64,000 nt of DNA from Methanolinea sp. (GTDB taxonomy: Archaea; Halobacteriota; Methanomicrobia; Methanomicrobiales; Methanospirillaceae), in assembly GCA_025453675.1 (NCBI GenBank), contig JALOPW010000003.1, positions 30,068 through 94,067 of the forward strand. The letters are read 5' to 3'. Positions 25,609 through 34,575 of this stretch are shown piece by piece. Every line of letters begins with the position of its first letter. Positions within the stretch are counted from its first letter, which is position 1. The notes below the pieces were generated by a model that had not been told where the DNA came from, did not search any database, and worked only from the letters and a program-made list of their open reading frames with translations. A program made the translations under genes and the position numbers.

Positions 25609-26772
25609 TCAGTAAGGGTGGCGGGTGATGCGGTCCACCATCGATTCTATCACATAATGCACGTCAGAACGTTTGAGCGAGCTGATGAAGAATAGGGGGA
25701 CCTCATCCCGGAGTTTCAGGGTCTCTCTGATCATCACCTCGTCCATCTGGTGAGGGAGGTCGGATTTATTCACCGCGATGACCAGGGGGAGTTTTGCTGC
25801 ATATGCCAGGGCCAGGAGTTCTCTTGCCCGCAACAGGGTGTCAGGGCTGGTCGCATCAATCATCAGGATGATCCCCATAGCGTTTTTTACCAGTTGGGGA
25901 AGGATGGGATCGAACCTTGGCTGGCCGGGGGTCCCGAATATGGTGATATCAAACCCCCTGAAATGGAGCCATCCAAGGTCCATCGCGACAGTAGTCCGGT
26001 ATCCATCAAGATCGCCGCGGTCAACAGAGATACCGCTGTCAGATGCATTGGAGACAAAGGTTGATTTTCCTGATGATGCGGGTCCGGTAACGATTATTTT
26101 TGGTATATAGAGCCGTATGCTCTGGCCTGCGATGGTATACGGTATTGAGCGGCGTGGCATCCTTGCCCATGAGACATATTCCAGGGTGAAGAAATTGAAG
26201 AATGGGGCCAGGGTAAATGCAGAGTGGACTGAAAGAATGAGGTCAAAGGTCTTCTCAGATGCAAACCTTGCGATAAGACTGTCTCCCTCAAGATTCAGGT
26301 GTTCCACGACTGTGGTGATATTGTGCTGCCCTTCTGCAGGAGGAAGGAGATCCAGTGCTCTCTCAAGACCCAGATCTTCATAGAGGAGATCGAAATAGAC
26401 AAACAGCACATCGATGGAATGCTTCCCCAACTCATCCTGAATGAGATCCTTCCAGGCCTTTTTCCGTGAATTTACCTTCTTCTCACGTGTATTGAGTGTT
26501 TCACGTACGACACTATCCAGTATGACTACCTCTCCTCCTATCTTCGAGATATCAATATTGAGGAACTCGGCATATTCCGACAAAAATGCTCTCTTTGTGG
26601 AATGGGGGGCGACGATCAGGATGTTCTTCTTTTCCTGCAGCACGGAAACAATGGTCCTGTACATGAACAGGCGTCCTTCAACTCCTGGTTCAAGGGAGAA
26701 GATGACTCTCGTCCCTTTCGGTATCCCGGAGCCCAGCATCTCATCTATCCCGGTAATGCCTGTCCGAATCAT
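25609..26772 (-). CDS. Degenerate RecA/KaiC-like domain fused to a small Ras/MglA-like GTPase
   Basis: About 387 residues. Residues 1 to about 220 resemble the RAD55/KaiC-type RecA fold (MIRTGITGIDEMLGSGIPKG), but the Walker A lysine motif is absent (SLEPGVEGRLF). Residues about 230-387 are a small GTPase: G1 GPASSGKSTF, G3 GTPGQPRFD, G4 NKSD and a G5-like FISS. The start at 26772 gives an ATGA overlap with the upstream gene. That gene encodes a second degenerate RecA-like protein. The pair probably forms a regulatory complex, perhaps signalling or polarity-related as for bacterial MglA. That is an inference. Confidence 0.75.
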   Translation of the reverse strand: MIRTGITGIDEMLGSGIPKGTRVIFSLEPGVEGRLFMYRTIVSVLQEKKNILIVAPHSTKRAFLSEYAEFLNIDISKIGGEVVILDSVVRETLNTREKKVNSRKKAWKDLIQDELGKHSIDVLFVYFDLLYEDLGLERALDLLPPAEGQHNITTVVEHLNLEGDSLIARFASEKTFDLILSVHSAFTLAPFFNFFTLEYVSWARMPRRSIPYTIAGQSIRLYIPKIIVTGPASSGKSTFVSNASDSGISVDRGDLDGYRTTVAMDLGWLHFRGFDITIFGTPGQPRFDPILPQLVKNAMGIILMIDATSPDTLLRARELLALAYAAKLPLVIAVNKSDLPHQMDEVMIRETLKLRDEVPLFFISSLKRSDVHYVIESMVDRITRHPY

Positions 26773-27476
26773 GCCGTCAACTCCAGTGTCCCCTGGTGAA
26801 TCCGGAACGGGACCCATTCCTGTGATACGCCCGTAACTCCACGGATACGGAGGAAGTCCCCGTGTTGTTCGGTCTTCACCTCTATCACTACATTCATCAG
26901 CTGTTTCATTAAAGAAAGTGTCCTCTCGTCAAAGGACTCGTTGTTCAGTATGTAAATCCCAATGGCCTCCATCTTCTTCAATTTGGAGGTCAACACATGG
27001 AGGAACTGGTACAATACCTCAAGTTTCCGGTACATGAGCAGGGTGGTGAGGGAGTCGATGTAGAATCTGATCGGTGGTGGGAAGAGGGCCTGATCGGCGC
27101 TCGGGAATTCACCATTGAACATACTCTCGATCAGCGCAGAGAATTTTATCCCGATACCCGTGAGATCGCTTGGACTGGATACAAATTTGATCTGTGTATT
27201 GTCATTGACATCAGGGGTAGAGAGTTTGGTGACGGAATCGATAACCCCTATGAGATCCCTGTTGAACTGTTCGGATGAGAAATAATCCATCAGGTCGACT
27301 GAACGCATCACGGTGGAGAGAATAAGGGCATATTCTCCAGGAAGAGGCCGCGTGAGGGCATACCCCAGTTGCTCCCCACTGCTCATTGACGGGGCCAGTA
27401 TGAGGATGTTGCTTCCAGGGGGAATTCCCCCCTTCACTTCATCGATGAGACTGATTCCCGTCTTATATGTGTACAT
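26769..27476 (-). CDS. Degenerate RecA/RAD55-like protein without Walker A
   Basis: A 235-residue protein resembling the RAD55/KaiC-like ATPases of archaea. The start (TGISLIDEVKGGIPPGSNIL) is typical, but the nucleotide loop reads APSMSSGEQLGY in place of GxxGxGKT. A Walker B-like strand is seen in IRFYIDSLTTLLMY. ATP hydrolysis is therefore doubtful. It overlaps by four bases the gene for a related domain fused to a GTPase. The two probably act together, for example as a scaffold and a switch. Confidence 0.7.
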   Translation of the reverse strand: MYTYKTGISLIDEVKGGIPPGSNILILAPSMSSGEQLGYALTRPLPGEYALILSTVMRSVDLMDYFSSEQFNRDLIGVIDSVTKLSTPDVNDNTQIKFVSSPSDLTGIGIKFSALIESMFNGEFPSADQALFPPPIRFYIDSLTTLLMYRKLEVLYQFLHVLTSKLKKMEAIGIYILNNESFDERTLSLMKQLMNVVIEVKTEQHGDFLRIRGVTGVSQEWVPFRIHQGTLELTA

Positions 27477-27486
27477 CTCTGGATCA

Positions 27487-29337
27487 TCATTTTATGAGCA
27501 TGTTTATAAGCGCTCCTATGACAATGCCCAGAATCAGGGTGTAGAGGGATACAAGGAGGGTGATGCGTGCTCCGACGACGCGTGCAAGCACCCCTATGGT
27601 GGAGATACAGGGGATGAAAAGGACACTCACCACCGCGAACACGTAAATCTGTCCTCCCGAGAGCACCGTGGAGAGATCTGCAGTCCCTGCCAGGATGACC
27701 AGCGTCTCCAGTGCCATCTCCTTCCGCAGGATGCCAAACAGGAGTGCGGTCGCAGCATAACCGGGCAGGCCAAGCACGGATTCAGACACCGGTGATATTG
27801 CCTGCTGGAAGAGATCAAAAAAACCAGCATACTGTAAAAATCCCAAGACAAGGCTGGCGACAATGAGCAGGGGCATGGCGATGAAAAGAAACTCACGAAT
27901 GCGGTACCATGATTTTGCGAAAACATTCGATATACGGGGAACCCGCAGGGGAGCTAGCTCGAGGATCATGCCGTACTGCTCGCCCGGGGTGATGCGGGAG
28001 AGCACAAGGCCGGTCACAATGACCAGGCCGAGAGTGATGAAATAGATGCTCATTGCTGCCGCAATTCCCACAAACGCGGCAACAATGCCTGCGATGATGA
28101 CCGTTCTCGCAGAACAGGGGACCATGCTCACCAGGAATGAGGCGATGACCCGTTCCCTCCTGGTTCGCAGGAGGCGGATTCCCATGATTGCCGGCACATT
28201 GCACCCGAATCCAAGGATGAGGGGTATAAGCCCCTGGCCATGCATCCCCAGGCGGTGCATGGCCCTGTCGGCCAGGAATGCCGCCCTCGTGAGATACCCG
28301 GAGTCCTCCAGTAGCGAGATGAAGAGGTAGAAAGTAAAAATAAACGGGAACGCGATCCCAAGCCCTGCCTGCAACGCCAGGAGGAACGCCAGCCCCATCT
28401 GCTGGGGGAGAGCATCCAACGGGAGGGCAAGGAATGGGGTAATAACCACTGTTTCGAACAACTGGACCAGGATCTCCTCCAGGAAAGATCCAATGAGAAA
28501 GACGGCTATCAGGATGGAGAGGAGAGTGGTGGCGAGAATGATGGGGCCCCATCTCCGGGAGGTGAGGACGGAGTCCAGTGTGTCGCGTTTCACTTCCTCC
28601 CGTTCCTGGCTGACCTCACGGGCAATGGTATGTGCACAGTGGTGCCTGTTCCCGGCGATGATCTGTGACACCGACATGCGATGCATCTCCTCTATCTCAG
28701 GGGTGAGTGCACCTGCCAATTCAACTGCTTCCGCGTCGCTCCCAATCCCCTGGAGTGCCTGCAGTGCCTGGAGCCTGGTGACCGGGTGGACGGACTGAAT
28801 GCTCCGGATGGCGGCCTCGATATGGTGGTCATACTGGACCTGGACCCGGGGCGGATGGGCCCGTGAGAGTGCGGCAGGGATGATTCCCGAGATATTTTTC
28901 CCCTGTATGGCCGCCGCGGGGATCACCTCCACACCAAGAATGGCCGAGATTCGCTCGATATCGATCTCTTTCCCCTTCTTCGCCGCCTCATCCATCAGGT
29001 TCAGCACCACCACCAGGGGCTTGCCATACTCTGCCACCTGGAGGAGGAGGTAGAGGTTTCGCTCCAGGTGAGTGGCATCGAGGACCGCGATGAGCACCTC
29101 GGCTTCTTTCTCCTGGATGAAGGTCCGGACCATCTCCTCTTCGGGTGAACTTCCCTCCAGGGAGTAGATCCCAGGGAGGTCCACGAGTTCCAGCCGTTCA
29201 TTCTGGAAGCAGAGATTCCCCCGCATCAGGTCGACCGTGGTCCCGGGGTAATTGCTCACCTCTACTCCGAGGCCGGTGAGCTGGTGAAAAATGAGAGACT
29301 TCCCAACATTGGGGTTTCCAATGAGCCCAAGCCTCAT
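27487..29337 (-). CDS. feoB: FeoB, ferrous iron transporter
   Basis: A 616-residue protein. The N-terminal G domain has G1 GNPNVGKSLIF, a switch I segment in NYPGTTVDLM, G3 DLPGIYSLEG and G4 NLMDEA. A helical spacer and a C-terminal membrane domain with about eight segments follow, including the Gate-like LGFGCNVPAIMGIR with a conserved Cys. It imports Fe(II), driven or gated by GTP hydrolysis. The start at 29337 shares one base with the stop of the upstream regulator gene, so the two are translationally coupled. A longer frame upstream lacks family support. Confidence 0.95.
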   Translation of the reverse strand: MRLGLIGNPNVGKSLIFHQLTGLGVEVSNYPGTTVDLMRGNLCFQNERLELVDLPGIYSLEGSSPEEEMVRTFIQEKEAEVLIAVLDATHLERNLYLLLQVAEYGKPLVVVLNLMDEAAKKGKEIDIERISAILGVEVIPAAAIQGKNISGIIPAALSRAHPPRVQVQYDHHIEAAIRSIQSVHPVTRLQALQALQGIGSDAEAVELAGALTPEIEEMHRMSVSQIIAGNRHHCAHTIAREVSQEREEVKRDTLDSVLTSRRWGPIILATTLLSILIAVFLIGSFLEEILVQLFETVVITPFLALPLDALPQQMGLAFLLALQAGLGIAFPFIFTFYLFISLLEDSGYLTRAAFLADRAMHRLGMHGQGLIPLILGFGCNVPAIMGIRLLRTRRERVIASFLVSMVPCSARTVIIAGIVAAFVGIAAAMSIYFITLGLVIVTGLVLSRITPGEQYGMILELAPLRVPRISNVFAKSWYRIREFLFIAMPLLIVASLVLGFLQYAGFFDLFQQAISPVSESVLGLPGYAATALLFGILRKEMALETLVILAGTADLSTVLSGGQIYVFAVVSVLFIPCISTIGVLARVVGARITLLVSLYTLILGIVIGALINMLIK

Positions 29338-29969
29338 TATGTCTTCTCCACGAAGATACACGAGGCGATCTCGGGAGAGAGTGCGATATCGCATCCCTTT
29401 ACCTGTATCACCACAGCCTTGTTATTGAGCGTATGAATGATCTTGATTCTTTCCCCCGGGAATATGCCCATATCTGAGAGTCTCTGGCAGCCCCCGGGAC
29501 ATTTTACGGTGAGAATTTTCAATTCGGTGCCTTCCGGGAATTGAAGAAGCGTGGGCATATGAGGCCAACGGCGTTGCATTCTGAATCCTCTGCCCCCTGG
29601 TCTCTTGATATACCTGTCCAACCGCTCGACCGCCTCATCAGAGATGTCGTGCTCAAGGACGCACGCCTCTTCAGATGCGGTTCCGGGATCCATTCCCAGT
29701 ATCTCCGAGAGAAAGCATTCCAGTACCTGGTGCTTCCTCATCACGCGGCAGCCGATATGTGATCCCTGTTCCGTTAGTTCCACGCGGTCCTCTGGTTGGA
29801 TGTGAAGATCCCCCTGCTGCTCCATGAGCCCGAGCTGGTTGCGGGTTTCCACCGGGCTGAGGGAGAGGTAGAGCGAAAGGTCGTCGATAGTTGTGATATT
29901 TGACTTTGTCCGGGACAACACGCAGAGTGCTTCAAGAAAATCTTCCCGGGTGGAGGTCTTCATGCTCAT
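29337..29969 (-). CDS. DtxR/IdeR-type metal-dependent repressor with FeoA-like SH3 domain
   Basis: About 210 residues. The N-terminal winged-helix domain (STREDFLEALCVLSRTKSNI) is followed by the dimerisation and metal-binding domain, with CRVMRKHQVLECFLSEIL and ACVLEHDISDEAVERL. An SH3/FeoA-like domain closes it (KILTVKCPGGCQRLSDMGIF). The family senses Fe(II) or Mn(II) and represses uptake genes. As first gene of the feoB operon, it is likely autoregulatory. Alternatively the FeoA-like domain may also assist FeoB. The start is uncertain: 29987, 29969 or 29963. Confidence 0.87.
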   Translation of the reverse strand: MSMKTSTREDFLEALCVLSRTKSNITTIDDLSLYLSLSPVETRNQLGLMEQQGDLHIQPEDRVELTEQGSHIGCRVMRKHQVLECFLSEILGMDPGTASEEACVLEHDISDEAVERLDRYIKRPGGRGFRMQRRWPHMPTLLQFPEGTELKILTVKCPGGCQRLSDMGIFPGERIKIIHTLNNKAVVIQVKGCDIALSPEIASCIFVEKT

Positions 29970-30122
29970 AAGTATGGGAGAAGGCATTATTTGAGAATTT
30001 GTATGAAGTCAATACAGGAGGAAAATTATACCTCACGTTTGCCTCAACATGCCGCACGATATCGCATCGTATTTCATTATTCAACACTTTTGTTATTCAT
30101 TTCTAGTAACTATTAACAATCA

Positions 30123-30144
30123 TTTAATATAGGACTTCGGAGAC
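30123..30144 (+). promoter_or_regulatory. TATA box and ACTTCGGAGAC element before the soluble chemoreceptor
   Basis: TTTAATATAGG is followed directly by ACTTCGGAGAC (30134-30144). The same arrangement of TATA box plus this 11-mer occurs at 4059-4082. The chemoreceptor gene starts at 30166. Confidence 0.4.
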
Positions 30145-30165
30145 ACTATCATGAAATGAGGTGGC

Positions 30166-31746
30166 ATGGTGAAAAAGAGTAGTCTTGCGGACATACAGGA
30201 TGCCATAAAGAAACGGATGTCCTACCATGTGGTGCTGGATACCGAAAAGGTAGATCCCGGATGCCGTGAATATGCTGAAACTATCAATTCACTCCTGAAA
30301 ATCGCAGAGGATCTCCGGATCCGCACCCAGATCGTGTTTGCAGAAAACCCTCTCCCGATCCTGATCTTTGATAAAAACTGGAATATTCTCACAGCAAACC
30401 AGGCCTACAGCGACCTCTCCGGAATAGAGCGAAACGCGCTCCGGAAGATGAATGCAAAGAGCTTCAAAGTACTGGACCAGAAAGGGGAAGGGCTCAAGGC
30501 AGCATTTGTGAACAAGAAACGGAGTTACGGAGAGGTCACTGTCGAGATGCCTGCCGGGACCCGGATTCTTGAACAGTACGGTATCCCTATACTCGATGAC
30601 ACTGGAGAGGTCCAGACACTCTTTGTTATTTATAATAATATCACGGAAAGAAGGACCCTTGAGGACAGGCTGAAGAGGAGTGTCTCCGAGATTGGGGAGG
30701 TGCTCTCCAATTTATCCAGAGGAGATCTTACCAGGAAAGCGCCGATATTTGAGAATGATCCCCTGGAGAAGGTCAAGCGTGATCTCAATTTGAGCATCGA
30801 CAAACTGACGGAGCTGATCTCCGAGACTATAGAAATGGTGGGGGATCTTGATCAGGCGATGACAGATATTCTGTCGGGAACTGACGAGATTGCCAGGGCT
30901 TCCCAGACGGTAGCCACCACTGCCCAGAAGACTTCGGATGATGCCAAGAACCAGCTTTTACAACTGGAGCAGGTCACGAGGGAGATATCCGAAATGAGTG
31001 CGGCAGTGGAGAGGATCGCGAGAACTTCCCAGGAGATGGCAGAGACATCGCGCAATGTCCTGAGCGCAGAGGAGAGCGCAAGGAAGCTTGGCAAGGATGC
31101 GACCGGGAAGATGAATATTGTGCAGGACCTCTCCCGCAGGGCGATGGATGAGATGGTAATCCTGGATGGAAAAACCCAGGAGATCAGCAATATCGTGAAG
31201 GTCATCACTGATATTGCCAACCAGACGAATCTCCTGGCACTGAATGCTGCCATCGAGGCTGCAAGGGCAGGGGAGCACGGCAGGGGATTTGCCGTAGTTG
31301 CGGGAGAGGTGCGGAACCTTGCGGGGGGTTCCAAGAATGCAACCAAGAATATTGACAATGTCATTCGTGATATATCCAATTCCAGCGGTCAGACTGTAAA
31401 TTCCATGAAAAAAGCGTATGAAGAGATTGTAACAGGTATCCGTAGCGTGGAGATCACCATCGAGGCGCTGAACCAGATGGCTGCGGGCATCAGAACCACC
31501 GCAGAGAGCATTACAGATATCTCGAAGGCAACAGAGAACCAGGCTGTGGCGACAGGGAACGTGATGAGCAATGTGGACCTGATCCACACACTGATCGTGA
31601 AGAACGAGAGGAATACCGAGCATCTCGCTGCCCTTGCAGAGGAGAGCAGCGCCTCGATCGAAGAGATAGCCAGTGCGACCAATGAGATCAAGATCAAGAC
31701 CGGTCACTGCCGTGAAATTATGGATTCATTCAAACTGAAGACATAG
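30166..31746 (+). CDS. Soluble PAS-domain methyl-accepting chemotaxis protein
   Basis: A 526-residue receptor with no membrane segment. A PAS domain spans about residues 55-165 ([20 protein letters not shown] through [15 protein letters not shown]). A HAMP-like linker follows, then the MCP signalling coiled coil with its hairpin tip [20 protein letters not shown]. It probably senses a cytoplasmic ligand or redox state and signals through CheW and CheA. It is first in a cluster with cheW and cheR; the cheR product could methylate it. CheA is not in the window. Confidence 0.9.
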   Translation: MVKKSSLADIQDAIKKRMSYHVVLDTEKVDPGCREYAETINSLLKIAEDLRIRTQIVFAENPLPILIFDKNWNILTANQAYSDLSGIERNALRKMNAKSFKVLDQKGEGLKAAFVNKKRSYGEVTVEMPAGTRILEQYGIPILDDTGEVQTLFVIYNNITERRTLEDRLKRSVSEIGEVLSNLSRGDLTRKAPIFENDPLEKVKRDLNLSIDKLTELISETIEMVGDLDQAMTDILSGTDEIARASQTVATTAQKTSDDAKNQLLQLEQVTREISEMSAAVERIARTSQEMAETSRNVLSAEESARKLGKDATGKMNIVQDLSRRAMDEMVILDGKTQEISNIVKVITDIANQTNLLALNAAIEAARAGEHGRGFAVVAGEVRNLAGGSKNATKNIDNVIRDISNSSGQTVNSMKKAYEEIVTGIRSVEITIEALNQMAAGIRTTAESITDISKATENQAVATGNVMSNVDLIHTLIVKNERNTEHLAALAEESSASIEEIASATNEIKIKTGHCREIMDSFKLKT

Positions 31747-31760
31747 AAGAGCAGCATATC

Positions 31761-32243
31761 ATGCCGAAGATCCTGGAGTTCGAACTGAATGGTAATTATT
31801 ACGCCATGGAGATCCATCTCACCAGGGAGATCGTCGAGTCCCTACCCATCACACCCATCCCCAGGACGCCCGGCTATATTGCGGGTATGACCAATATCCG
31901 GGGTGAGATAACCACACTCATCGCCATCGATGAATTGATCGGGATACGGGAACATGAGAGGTCCCCTTCCCAGAAATTCATCATCTTCATGCCAGAAGCA
32001 GCCAGGGGAAATAATATCGGCATGATTGTGGATGAGGTATACAGCGTCCTGGAGGTCGATGAGAGTGATATCGAGTATACGGGAAATGGAGGTGGGACAG
32101 CGAAGAGGTCATTTGTAAAAGGGATTATTCGTATACATACTGCTTCTGATGATGGGGCCGGAGCCGAAGTATCCCAAAGGCTCGTTTTATATCTTGACAT
32201 CGACAACCTGATCGCATATCTCTTCGAGATGGCCTCACGTTGA
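31761..32243 (+). CDS. CheW-like coupling protein
   Basis: A 160-residue CheW domain. Typical motifs are PIPRTPGYIAGMTNIRGEI (about residues 33-51) and GMIVDEVYSVLEV (about residue 91). It couples receptors to the CheA kinase. It lies 14 bases after the PAS receptor gene and 14 bases before cheR. A longer loop (EYTGNGGGTAKRSF) distinguishes it from the second CheW at 37245. Confidence 0.9.
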   Translation: MPKILEFELNGNYYAMEIHLTREIVESLPITPIPRTPGYIAGMTNIRGEITTLIAIDELIGIREHERSPSQKFIIFMPEAARGNNIGMIVDEVYSVLEVDESDIEYTGNGGGTAKRSFVKGIIRIHTASDDGAGAEVSQRLVLYLDIDNLIAYLFEMASR

Positions 32244-32257
32244 GATGATGGGGATTC

Positions 32258-33058
32258 ATGGACGAATTTCAGAGCTTACTCCAGACAATACAACGTCTTT
32301 TCAACATCCAGTGCTCGAATTACAAGGAAGATTATATCAAGCGCCGGCTTGCATCAAGGATGAACTCCAGGCGTATCCCAACTTATAAAGAGTACCAGGA
32401 ATACCTCCTCAAGAACAAAGAAGAGCATGAAGCGCTGAAGAATGCACTTACGATCAATGTCACGAAGTTCTTTCGTGACCCCCCTGTCTTCGAGGTTGTA
32501 AAGACAGAGATTTTCTCTCCAATATTACGTAAGAAAAAGAAACTACGCCTCTGGAGTGCCGGATGTTCCTCTGGGGAGGAGCCCTATTCCTATGCGATCA
32601 TGCTCTATGACCTCACCGCCATCCAAAAAGACGTGGACTGGATGGTAATTGCCACCGATATCGATGATACCATACTCAGAAAGGCAAAAGAAGGGGTGTA
32701 TGAGAAAACATCCCTCGAACTGGTGTCAGAGAGCCAGCTCCGCCGTCATTTCAAGCAGAGGGATGATGGGAAGTACGAGATCAAGCCGCATATCAGGGAG
32801 AAAGTCAAGTTCCAGCACCATGACCTGATGTCGGGGGTTCCTGCCAGCCGTTTCTTTGATGTCGTCTCCTGCCGGAATGTCACCATCTATTTCAATGACA
32901 GGCAGAAGACCGATCTGGTGCATATGTTTTACCAGGGGCTCAGCCCGGGCGGCTATTACGTGATGGGAATGTCTGAATTCTTAAGCCGGGAAGTGGAGGA
33001 TCTCTTTGCACCCTTTCGGCCTCTCCAGAAGATATTTGTACGAAAGGATACCAAATAG
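32258..33058 (+). CDS. cheR: CheR-type chemoreceptor glutamate methyltransferase
   Basis: A 266-residue protein. The N-terminal CheR helical domain contains YKEDYIKRRLASRM (about residue 23). The SAM-dependent methyltransferase domain contains LRLWSAGCSSGEEPYSYAI (about residue 95) and FFDVVSCRNVTIYF, the SAM-binding and conserved NVxIYF motifs. It methylates receptor glutamates for adaptation. It is third in the PAS-receptor/CheW/CheR cluster. No cheB is in the window. Confidence 0.92.
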   Translation: MDEFQSLLQTIQRLFNIQCSNYKEDYIKRRLASRMNSRRIPTYKEYQEYLLKNKEEHEALKNALTINVTKFFRDPPVFEVVKTEIFSPILRKKKKLRLWSAGCSSGEEPYSYAIMLYDLTAIQKDVDWMVIATDIDDTILRKAKEGVYEKTSLELVSESQLRRHFKQRDDGKYEIKPHIREKVKFQHHDLMSGVPASRFFDVVSCRNVTIYFNDRQKTDLVHMFYQGLSPGGYYVMGMSEFLSREVEDLFAPFRPLQKIFVRKDTK

Positions 33059-33069
33059 CCGCCCCACTC

Positions 33070-34311
33070 TTATAATGCCTCCTTTTCCCTCCAGTTCCCT
33101 GCAGGAACAAGTAGCTCGAATCTTGCCCCCCTGCCGTATGTCCCTGTCTCCCTGATCGAGATATCAGTGACAGCCAGTATCTGCCGGGAGAGGAAGAGCG
33201 AATGTGCTTTGTGGATGCCATGCCCCCACTCAAAGAGTGTTGCCTTCTCCCTCTCCGGAATCCCCACGCCATCATCCTCATAGGTGATGCACAGGGCTTC
33301 CTCCCTCTCCTTCGAGGTCACCCGTATTGATGTGACTTTCTTTCCATGCACGATGGAGTTCTCGAGGAGCGTGGAGAAGATCCGCCCGCAATCCCGGTCC
33401 GTGAAGACTTCGACCCCCCTGATATCAGAAAAAAACCGGATGTGGGCCAGTTTTTGAGAGGAGAGTGACCTGGTGAGGATATCCTCAATGAGGTACCATC
33501 CGGGTACTTTGATATCATCATCAAGGTACTCCTCGATGAGGTTGAGGTGAAACCTGAGGTTCTCGAGAATCATCGTCTCTTCCTGCAGGAGTTGATGGAC
33601 CATCTCCTGGTTTGCTGACTGTTCCACTCTCTTCAGAGTGTCTGTTGCAAGCGAGAGCTGGTTTAAGGAGAACCTCCGGAAGAGTGCACTCAGCTGGAAT
33701 GACTGCTTGCACGCCCGGATGTACGATGGATCGATCTCTCCGCCCTTCGCATGCACCCCCTCATGCAGACCCTCGCCAGGTGAAGTGACCCTGAATATGA
33801 TACCAGTTCCCGGTTTCCCGGACTGGAACTGCAGAGGGATTATCTTTTTCCTGACGGCCCATGTATCCTGGCCAAGGGTGAGGGATCCTTCAATCTCGCG
33901 TTCGCCGCTTTCCGGTATTTCCCGGAGGCTGCTGCAGGTCTCCTGGTCAAAAAGTGGCCGCAATGGAGTGTGAAGGGCGTCCAATCCCTTTACCTGATCA
34001 GGCTGAACATCAAAGAAAAAAAGGGCATTCGCATTGATCTCCTGGACCACCAGGTCCGCATCCAGTACCACCAGTCCGTCATACGTGCAGTTGAGAAGGT
34101 GCTGCAGCGGCAGTTGCTCACGCAGGTAGAAGAGTTTGGCAGGCCCGAGTTTTCGGATCGTGGCCGATCCGGAAAAAACCAGGGAATTGAGATATTTCGA
34201 TGCGGTGCTCCGGTTGATGTCCAGTTCTTGGGCGACCTCCTCGATCGTGAGCCCTTTCTGGTGCTGCTGTAACAGCCCCCTGATCCGGTCGATATCCCCC
34301 CTGTCTGCCAT
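33070..34311 (-). CDS. HTH-PAS-ATPase sensor protein
   Basis: A 413-residue protein. The N-terminus carries a winged-helix/HTH (LTIEEVAQELDINRSTASKY, residues about 19-38). A PAS-like domain follows (DGLVVLDADLVVQEINANAL), and then a C-terminal histidine-kinase-type ATPase domain with N box LLENSIVHG and G box YEDDGVGIPEREK. No classical H-box histidine was recognised in the middle helices. It may therefore be a DNA-binding sensor that uses its ATPase domain to regulate transcription directly. It is convergent with cheR and divergent from the membrane receptor gene. A 14-base palindrome lies in the shared promoter region. Confidence 0.75.
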   Translation of the reverse strand: MADRGDIDRIRGLLQQHQKGLTIEEVAQELDINRSTASKYLNSLVFSGSATIRKLGPAKLFYLREQLPLQHLLNCTYDGLVVLDADLVVQEINANALFFFDVQPDQVKGLDALHTPLRPLFDQETCSSLREIPESGEREIEGSLTLGQDTWAVRKKIIPLQFQSGKPGTGIIFRVTSPGEGLHEGVHAKGGEIDPSYIRACKQSFQLSALFRRFSLNQLSLATDTLKRVEQSANQEMVHQLLQEETMILENLRFHLNLIEEYLDDDIKVPGWYLIEDILTRSLSSQKLAHIRFFSDIRGVEVFTDRDCGRIFSTLLENSIVHGKKVTSIRVTSKEREEALCITYEDDGVGIPEREKATLFEWGHGIHKAHSLFLSRQILAVTDISIRETGTYGRGARFELLVPAGNWREKEAL

Positions 34312-34363
34312 TCATACAACCAGTGTCGAGGTCAGTATTTCATTACCCTGTATTAATTATTAC

Positions 34364-34377
34364 ACACATTAATGTGT
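34364..34377. promoter_or_regulatory. Perfect 14-base palindrome between sensor and receptor genes
   Basis: ACACATTAATGTGT is a perfect palindrome, flanked by TTAC and AACT. It sits 53 bases upstream of the HTH-sensor start and 40 bases before the TATA box of the receptor gene. A dimeric HTH protein could bind it; the adjacent HTH-PAS-ATPase protein is the obvious candidate. This is an inference. Confidence 0.4.
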
Positions 34378-34416
34378 AACTATTTTAACTATTGGTTTTG
34401 ATGATGAAAGAGACAA

Positions 34417-34430
34417 ATATTTATATACAT
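34417..34430 (+). promoter_or_regulatory. TATA box for the membrane chemoreceptor
   Basis: ATATTTATATACAT lies about 150 bases before the chosen ATG at 34576, so the transcript would have a leader of roughly 120 bases. No riboswitch motif was recognised in the leader. Confidence 0.5.
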
Positions 34431-34575
34431 AAAAAATGAAGTTCAATTATCTCTCCGAATTCCGTCATCGTGTCCATTCCGTAAGGATATGGCACCCGGA
34501 TCACGGGTACAGTTGTGAGAGTGGTGCATCACTACAATATTGGTAATCAATAGTATCATGTGGAGGTTCCCCAGC

